64,000 nucleotides of DNA from Streptomyces sp. MP131-18 (GTDB taxonomy: Bacteria > Actinomycetota > Actinomycetes > Streptomycetales > Streptomycetaceae): the NCBI RefSeq assembly GCF_001984575.1, contig NZ_LZNS01000001.1, positions 5,741,682 to 5,805,681 on the forward strand, read 5' to 3'. Positions within the stretch are counted from its first letter, which is position 1. Each line of letters begins with the position of its first letter. The notes below the pieces were generated by a model. The model was not told the origin of the DNA, made no database searches, and saw nothing but the letters and a program-made list of their open reading frames with translations. Below, in pieces: positions 59,796-64,000 of this stretch. The position numbers and the translations under genes were made by a program.

Positions 59796-60332
59796 ATGAC
59801 CGAGGTGCGTACCGCTCACACCGCCGACCTGGACGCGACGACGCTGGCCGCGGCCAGGACTCTGCTCGACGAGGCGTTCGACGGGGATCTGACCGAGCTG
59901 GACTGGGAACACGCCCTCGGCGGCGTGCATGCCCTGCTGTGGGCGGGCAGCGACCTGATCGGCCACGCCTCGGTCGTGCAGCGCCGCCTCCTGCACGCGG
60001 GCCGCGCCCTGCGCGCCGGCTACGTGGAGGGCGTCGCCGTCCACCGCGACCACCGCGGACGCGGGCACGGCGGGGCCCTCATGGCCGCGCTGGAACGGGT
60101 GATCCGTAACGCCTACGATCTGGGCGCGCTGTCCTCGTCGGCCGAGGGCCGCCGGATGTATGTCTCCCGCGGCTGGCTCCCGTGGCAGGGCCCGACGTTC
60201 GCTCTGACACCGATGGGCATAGCCCGCACCGAGGAGGACGACGACGGCGTCCACGTCCTCCCGACGCCGGCCGTCCCCCTGGACCGCACCGCCGAACTGG
60301 TCTGCGACTGGCGCGACGGCGACGTCTGGTAA
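59796..60332 (+). CDS. Aminoglycoside 2'-N-acetyltransferase, AAC(2')-I type
   Basis: Product is 178 aa, close to mycobacterial AAC(2')-Ic. Shared hallmarks are TELDWEHALGGVHALLW, LRAGYVEGVAVHRDHRGRGH (the acetyl-CoA loop), YDLGALSSSAEGRRMYVSRG, and the C-terminal AELVCDWRDGDVW. It acetylates the 2'-amino group of aminoglycosides, or a natural cell-wall substrate as proposed for mycobacterial members. ATG 59796 has AAGGA about 8-10 bases upstream. ATG 59772, which overlaps the sulfotransferase stop (ATGA), has no ribosome site. It appears intact. Confidence 0.9.
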   Translation: MTEVRTAHTADLDATTLAAARTLLDEAFDGDLTELDWEHALGGVHALLWAGSDLIGHASVVQRRLLHAGRALRAGYVEGVAVHRDHRGRGHGGALMAALERVIRNAYDLGALSSSAEGRRMYVSRGWLPWQGPTFALTPMGIARTEEDDDGVHVLPTPAVPLDRTAELVCDWRDGDVW

Positions 60333-60584
60333 CGACCGCGGCGGAGGATTACGCGTCCAGCGTGCCGCTGACGACGCCCACGAGGAACACCCGCGCCGTC
60401 TCCGGCTGTACCCACAACTCCGGCCCTTGCCCACGGTGCTCAGAGGTTGTCTCACGTGGCAAGTTCCGCGAGCTTCTTGAGTAGCTCGGGGCGGTGGCCA
60501 TGGCCAGGCTTTGGCTCTGCCGGTCGTTGCGGTCCACGTACGGGATCTTGAGGCCACGAGTAGCCCATGGCAGGCTCATGCCGC
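60333..60584 (-). other. Possible decayed gene tail and transposase end
   Basis: On the minus strand, 60349-60425 encodes WVQPETARVFLVGVVSGTLD, then Ala and TAA, which reads like an authentic C-terminus with no upstream gene. Next to it, the minus-strand frame ending at 60452 finishes LLKKLAELAT, resembling IS transposase tails, followed by AGACAACCTCT like an IS terminal repeat. Both assignments are weak. Confidence 0.3.
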
Positions 60585-61169
60585 GTGATCGATGAATTCG
60601 CGAAGGACACCCTGCACGGGAGACTGCGGCGGGACCGCGAGGCGCTGCTCTGGAAGCTCGACGGCTTGTCCGAATACGACGCCCGCCGACCTTTGACAGT
60701 GACCGGGACCAACCTCCTCGGCCTGGTCAAGCACGTGGCCAGCGTCGAGGCCAGGTACTTCGGCGAGGTCTTCGACCGGCCTTCCCCGGAACCGCTGTCC
60801 CGGTGGCAGGACCATGACGGCAGCGATCTGTGGGCGGCTGAGGACGAGGCGCGCGATCAGATCATCGGGTTCTACCGGCGCACGTGGGAACACTCAGACG
60901 CGACGATCGACGAGCTTGCCCTCGATGCCCCCGGCCACGTGCCGTGGTGGCCGGAGCCTTATCGCAACACGAACCTGTTCGCCATCCTGGTCCACGTCCT
61001 CGGCGAGACGAACCGGCATGCCGGGCATGCCGACATCCTGCGCGAAGGCGTCGACGGCCGAACCGGGATGCGGCCCGAACACGAGATGCAGATCGATGAG
61101 GAAGCCCGCGATGCCTACTGCGCGAAGATCGAGCAGGCCGCCAGATCGGCCGCATCAGTCAAGGCATAG
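60585..61169 (+). CDS. DinB family protein (DUF664)
   Basis: Product is 194 aa from GTG 60585 (VIDEFAKDTLHGRLRRDREA). The conserved first helix, NLLGLVKHVASVEARYFGEV, and the later His residues in LVHVLGETNRHAGHADILRE give the three-His metal site of DinB four-helix bundles. These proteins are metal-dependent thiol-transfer or hydrolase-like enzymes. An in-frame ATG at 60567 is alternative. Probable insertion-sequence remnants lie on both sides, so the gene may have moved with them. Confidence 0.88.
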   Translation: MIDEFAKDTLHGRLRRDREALLWKLDGLSEYDARRPLTVTGTNLLGLVKHVASVEARYFGEVFDRPSPEPLSRWQDHDGSDLWAAEDEARDQIIGFYRRTWEHSDATIDELALDAPGHVPWWPEPYRNTNLFAILVHVLGETNRHAGHADILREGVDGRTGMRPEHEMQIDEEARDAYCAKIEQAARSAASVKA

Positions 61170-61215
61170 AAGGCCGTCCCACGTGTCTTGATGTTCGAGC
61201 GGCATGATGCCGGAC

Positions 61216-61583
61216 GTGAGTGCTGATCTGAACTCTGGGAGCTGGTCGCCCCGTTACTGCCACCGTTCGCGGCTCGGCCGCAAGGTGGCGGGACCGCTCC
61301 GCGTGACGAGCGGGCCGTGTTCACCGCAGTGGTGTACGTGCTGACCAGCGGCTGTGCCTGGCGGCATCTGCCGCCGACGTTCGGCACGTCCTCCGCCACC
61401 GCACATCGCCGCTTCGCGGCATGGACCGAGGTCGGCCTGTGGCGTCGGCTGCATCGGGCGGTGCTGGACGAACTCGGGGTCCGGGCCGAGGTGGACTGGA
61501 CCCGCACCACGGTCCTGTGGGCCGCCCGCCGGGTCGACCCCCGCCAACGCCCGCCCCGCGGCGCGGGGGCGGGCACCTCCTGA
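61216..61583 (+). pseudogene. IS5 family transposase, N-terminal fragment
   Basis: From 61239 the frame reads WELVAPLLPPFAARPQGGG-like sequence and VYVLTSGCAWRHLPPTFGTS, then RRFAAWTEVGLWRRLHRAVL and VDWTR, all typical of IS5-family transposases. A start-like GTG AGT GCT GAT CTG at 61216 is out of phase with it, so a frameshift lies near 61231-61239. The downstream catalytic half, with the remaining D and E residues, is missing; after TGA 61583 the sequence is unrelated. The fragment begins soon after the DinB stop. Confidence 0.75.
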
Positions 61584-61833
61584 CCGCGCCCTACAGCCCC
61601 GACCCGACGAGAAGCGGCACGGCTGGCCGGCCCGGCCCGTTCCGGCGCCACGCGACCGGCCACGACAACACTGCCGCTCGGCGCCGCCTGAGGAAGCACC
61701 TATGGGGGGCCTGCCCCCCCAACGGACACGTTGGAGTTGCCGCGACTGTGCAAGTTCGCGCAAGTCGCTGGTAACTCCTTGCGCTCGCGGGCATGCTGAG
61801 CGTTCACCGATCATCTGCAGTGAGGGAGACGGA

Positions 61834-62046
61834 GTGGCACTTCATATGCTCGGCAAAGACCCGGAAAGCCGGGACGGGAACTCGCCGACGGTGTATTACG
61901 ACGATGCTCGTGACACCTACCTGGTGCAGTCCTGGAAGGTGATCGACCACGATCGGCTTTCGCAAATCGACCTGCCGGAGCACGAAACCGTGATCGAGCT
62001 TCCCAGGCGCATGATGCGCTTCTTCAAGGAGGTGAATGGTGGCTGA
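61834..62046 (+). CDS. Small hypothetical protein upstream of DUF6879
   Basis: Product is 70 aa (VALHMLGKDPESRDGNSPTV). It contains VYYDDARDTYLVQSWKVIDH and ends LPRRMMRFFKEVNGG. GAGGGAG lies 5 bases upstream of GTG 61834. It overlaps the DUF6879 start by 8 bases, so the two are coupled. Small genes of this type commonly precede DUF6879 genes in streptomycetes; function is unknown. Confidence 0.75.
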   Translation: MALHMLGKDPESRDGNSPTVYYDDARDTYLVQSWKVIDHDRLSQIDLPEHETVIELPRRMMRFFKEVNGG

Positions 62047-62566
62047 GGCGCCATCCATCCGGGAGCTGTTTCAAAAGTGCCGCCGTTCGGCGTGGCATCT
62101 GGAGATGCGCGACGGCTACATGAAGTCCGACCCGAGTTACATCGCATGGGCTCGTGGCGAGCGGAAAACCGCCGAGGACTTCGATCCCGAGCGCCGTCCC
62201 TGGCTGCGGCTGATGCGGGAGTCCACCGACCGGGGAATCGAGGTTCGCAGGGCACGCATCGTTTCCGAGCCGGTCAGCGACTACATCAGATTCGAGCATC
62301 ATGTCACCGACCCGAATGTGGCAGCCGGTGAGAAGGTCAAATGGCTGCCCCGGCGGCAGGCCACCGACCTTGCCCTTCCGGGGAACGATTTCTGGCTGTT
62401 CGACGAAGAAGTGCTGCTCGTGCACCACTTTGACGGGGAGGGCGAATTGGCTCCCGTCGATGCGCACGAACTGGTCGAGGACCCAGCGGTCATCAAGCTG
62501 TGTGGCACTGCGTTCGAGGCGATCTGGTCCCGTGCCGTCCCGCATGAGGAGTACCGGCTGAGCTGA
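62039..62566 (+). CDS. DUF6879 family protein
   Basis: Product is 175 aa. IRELFQKCRRSAWHLEMRDG, then RGIEVRRARIVSEPVSDYIR, FEHHVTDPNVAAGEKVKWLP and DFWLFDEEVLLVHHFDGEG are typical of DUF6879. GTG 62039 is chosen because GGAGG lies 6 bases upstream; ATG 62036 is only 3 bases from it. It is followed 29 bases later by an XRE regulator, a common actinobacterial grouping. No enzymatic motif is evident. Confidence 0.87.
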   Translation: MAEAPSIRELFQKCRRSAWHLEMRDGYMKSDPSYIAWARGERKTAEDFDPERRPWLRLMRESTDRGIEVRRARIVSEPVSDYIRFEHHVTDPNVAAGEKVKWLPRRQATDLALPGNDFWLFDEEVLLVHHFDGEGELAPVDAHELVEDPAVIKLCGTAFEAIWSRAVPHEEYRLS

Positions 62567-62595
62567 CCGGCAGGGGAACCCCTCACACTGGTGCC

Positions 62596-63438
62596 GTGCC
62601 CTCATCCTCCAGCGTTCAGCACGCCAGGCAAGCACTCGGCCAGCGTCTGCGCGAGGTCCGGAAGCATTCGGGCCTCACTGCGCGGGCGCTGGCCAAGTTG
62701 GCCGGCTGGCACGAGTCCAAGTGCTCGCGTATCGAGAACGGCAAGACATCTCCCTCCATCGGTGACATCCGGACATGGGTCCACCACTGCGGTGCGGAAC
62801 AGCAGGTGGAGGACCTTATCGCCGCCGCGCACGGCATAGAGGGTATGTATCTCGAATGGCAGCGTCTGTGCCGCACCGGGCTTCGGCAGCATCAGGAGAA
62901 CGCGGTTCCGCTGTACGAAAGTACTCGCCGCTTCCGAGTCTATGAACCCGGTGTGGTCCCCGGACTCCTCCAAACACAGGCGTACGCGCGGGCGCTGATG
63001 GGAGCGATTATTGCCTTCCGGCAGCTGCCCGACGACACGGACGCGGCCGTCGCGGCACGCGTCACGCGTCAACGGGTGCTTTACGAGGGGGATCACCGAT
63101 TCGCCGTACTGCTGGAGGAATCGGTGCTGCGCACACGAGTGGGCGGCGGCGATGTGATGTCTGCCCAGCTCGGCCACCTTCTGGTCCTGGCCTCGCTGCC
63201 ACAAGTCAGCCTTGGGATTATTCCGGCGAGCGCGGATCGGGTGATGTGGCCGCTGGAAGGATTCTGGATCTTTGACGAGACCAGTGTGCAGGTGGAACTG
63301 GCAACGGCAGAGGTCACCGTCACCCAGCCCAGTGAGGTCGCCATTTATAAACGGACCTTTGCCGCACTCGCCGAGATGGCCGTGTACGGCCCGGCCGCCC
63401 GCGCACGTATTACGGCCGCGGTTGACGCGCTCGGGTGA
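62596..63438 (+). CDS. XRE family regulator with DUF5753 domain
   Basis: Product is 280 aa. The HTH is ALGQRLREVRKHSGLTARAL, continuing AKLAGWHESKCSRIENGKTSPS. The DUF5753 effector domain begins YESTRRFRVYEPGVVPGLLQ with TQAYARAL and ends in the VTQPSEVAIYKRTFAALAEMA region. It resembles the many Streptomyces regulators paired with a DUF397 partner, which follows here after 102 bases. Some such pairs act in development or antibiotic control. Confidence 0.9.
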   Translation: MPSSSSVQHARQALGQRLREVRKHSGLTARALAKLAGWHESKCSRIENGKTSPSIGDIRTWVHHCGAEQQVEDLIAAAHGIEGMYLEWQRLCRTGLRQHQENAVPLYESTRRFRVYEPGVVPGLLQTQAYARALMGAIIAFRQLPDDTDAAVAARVTRQRVLYEGDHRFAVLLEESVLRTRVGGGDVMSAQLGHLLVLASLPQVSLGIIPASADRVMWPLEGFWIFDETSVQVELATAEVTVTQPSEVAIYKRTFAALAEMAVYGPAARARITAAVDALG

Positions 63439-63540
63439 GCGCTGCGCAAGTTGGCGCACATTCGTAGCCGACGTCTCTGCGTCGTCCCTACCTTTCCATT
63501 CGTCTCTACTCGACGAACCGAATCGAAAGGCAGGGGTCTC

Positions 63541-63777
63541 ATGGCGACTTGTGACCTGTACGGTGTCCCGCTCGGCGGAGCGGCGTTCCACACTCCCTGC
63601 GGTGGGAATCCGCCGGATGCGCCCGAGACGTGTGTGACGCTCGCGCCCATCCCGGGTGTCGAAGGCGCCTACGCGCTCGGTGACAGCAAGCGGCCCTCGG
63701 CGGAGCCGCTCCGCTTCACCGCCGAGGAGTTGGCCGCGGCCGGGATTGACCCCGTGCGGTTCGGGCTGTCGGCCTGA
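63541..63777 (+). CDS. DUF397 family protein
   Basis: Product is 78 aa. CVTLAPIPGVEGAYALGDSK and PLRFTAEELAAAGI match the DUF397 core, but the N-terminus (MATCDLYGVPLGGAAFHTPC) differs from the usual WRKSSYS motif. DUF397 proteins pair with the DUF5753 regulators and may bind or antagonise them, like a toxin-antitoxin or anti-factor pair. GAAAGGCAGGGG precedes ATG 63541. Confidence 0.82.
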   Translation: MATCDLYGVPLGGAAFHTPCGGNPPDAPETCVTLAPIPGVEGAYALGDSKRPSAEPLRFTAEELAAAGIDPVRFGLSA

Positions 63778-63779
63778 AC

Positions 63780-64000
63780 GTGCGGCACGCGCACGCCTAC
63801 GTGTGGCTCGGCCGCCGGGCGGATTTCGACCGGGAGGCCGAACGGCGGCCGGCGGCGGAGCCGTTCGGCTCCGCCGTGACGCCGCCGCTGCTCGTCGCGC
63901 ACTGGCTGCGCAGGCCCCCGCACCTGGTCCTGGCCACGTTCGAGAAGCCGGAGGAGGCCGTGGACTGGCTTGCCGAGCGGGCCGGTGAGTACGGCGCGCG
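63780..64000 (+). CDS. Hypothetical protein, 3' end beyond the window
   Basis: An open frame from GTG 63780 runs to the window end (73 codons). It includes AHAYVWLGRRADFDREAERR and LVAHWLRRPPHLVLATFEKP. It begins 2 bases after the DUF397 stop, so it is probably coupled to it. I do not recognise a family. Confidence 0.5.
   Translation, partial: MRHAHAYVWLGRRADFDREAERRPAAEPFGSAVTPPLLVAHWLRRPPHLVLATFEKPEEAVDWLAERAGEYGA

Noticed and set aside
1..64000. tRNA, rRNA, riboswitch, CRISPR array or replication origin
   Set aside because: I scanned for T-loop patterns, regular repeat-spacer arrays and DnaA-box clusters by eye and found none that held up; a covariance-model scan would be more reliable.

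Overview
The window is very GC-rich DNA with GTG and ATG starts, many 4-base GTGA/ATGA start-stop overlaps, several apparently leaderless genes and Streptomyces-type regulator sites. Gene content (recO-uppS, zur-znuABC next to glyS, ppdK, RHS, DUF397/XRE pairs, a bxl-type xylan locus) points to a chromosomal segment of a Streptomyces or close relative. I saw no tRNA, rRNA, CRISPR array or large biosynthetic gene cluster.

Layout. 0-8.6 kb: the recO tail, uppS, an unrecognised secreted protein, an O-methyltransferase behind an iron box, then the zinc-uptake set zur, znuB, znuC, znuA, divergent from glyS. 8.6-12.6 kb: a Uma2-type protein, an EntS-like MFS exporter behind a second iron box, a TetR regulator and a dus tRNA-dihydrouridine synthase. 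12.6-20.2 kb: two overlapping (alpha/alpha)6 glycosidase-type genes divergent from a ROK regulator, then pyruvate phosphate dikinase. 20.2-29 kb: an SDR/TetR divergent pair with two clear operators, DUF6221, an MBL-fold hydrolase, a small membrane protein, a Ser/Thr kinase with a PQQ propeller, and two divergent beta-lactamase-like serine hydrolases.

29-32.7 kb holds a compact, translationally coupled membrane operon: DUF4178, DUF2617, DUF4247 lipoprotein, DUF350 and a membrane-anchored spermidine-synthase-like protein. It is the best candidate here for a poorly understood system. 33-43 kb is a xylan-utilisation locus: LacI regulator (bxlR), ABC importer (bxlE-bxlF-bxlG), GH3 xylosidase (bxlA) and a divergent secreted GH10-CBM2 xylanase. 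The motif TTTTCG-N6-TTCCGGAA occurs both in front of bxlE and in the bxlR-xylanase gap.

43-54 kb: TetR plus an F420-type (deazaflavin-dependent) enzyme, an RHS protein without a toxin tail, GNAT and AAC(3) genes fed by near-mirror-image promoters around a palindromic repeat cluster, an HTH/PNPOx protein, and a HAD-GH65 disaccharide phosphorylase pair. The AAC(3) gene is frameshifted. 54-59 kb: a universal stress protein and an assimilatory nitrite reductase operon (FAD oxidoreductase-nirB-nirD) behind a four-element GlnR-type box. 59-64 kb: a sulfotransferase, an intact AAC(2')-I-like acetyltransferase, a DinB-family protein flanked by insertion-sequence remnants, and a DUF6879/XRE/DUF397 group that runs off the window end.

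Together the window shows metal homeostasis (zinc by Zur, iron by a DmdR-type repressor), nitrogen control (GlnR) and several locally regulated carbon-use modules, with signs of recent rearrangement at 48-49 kb and 60-62 kb.
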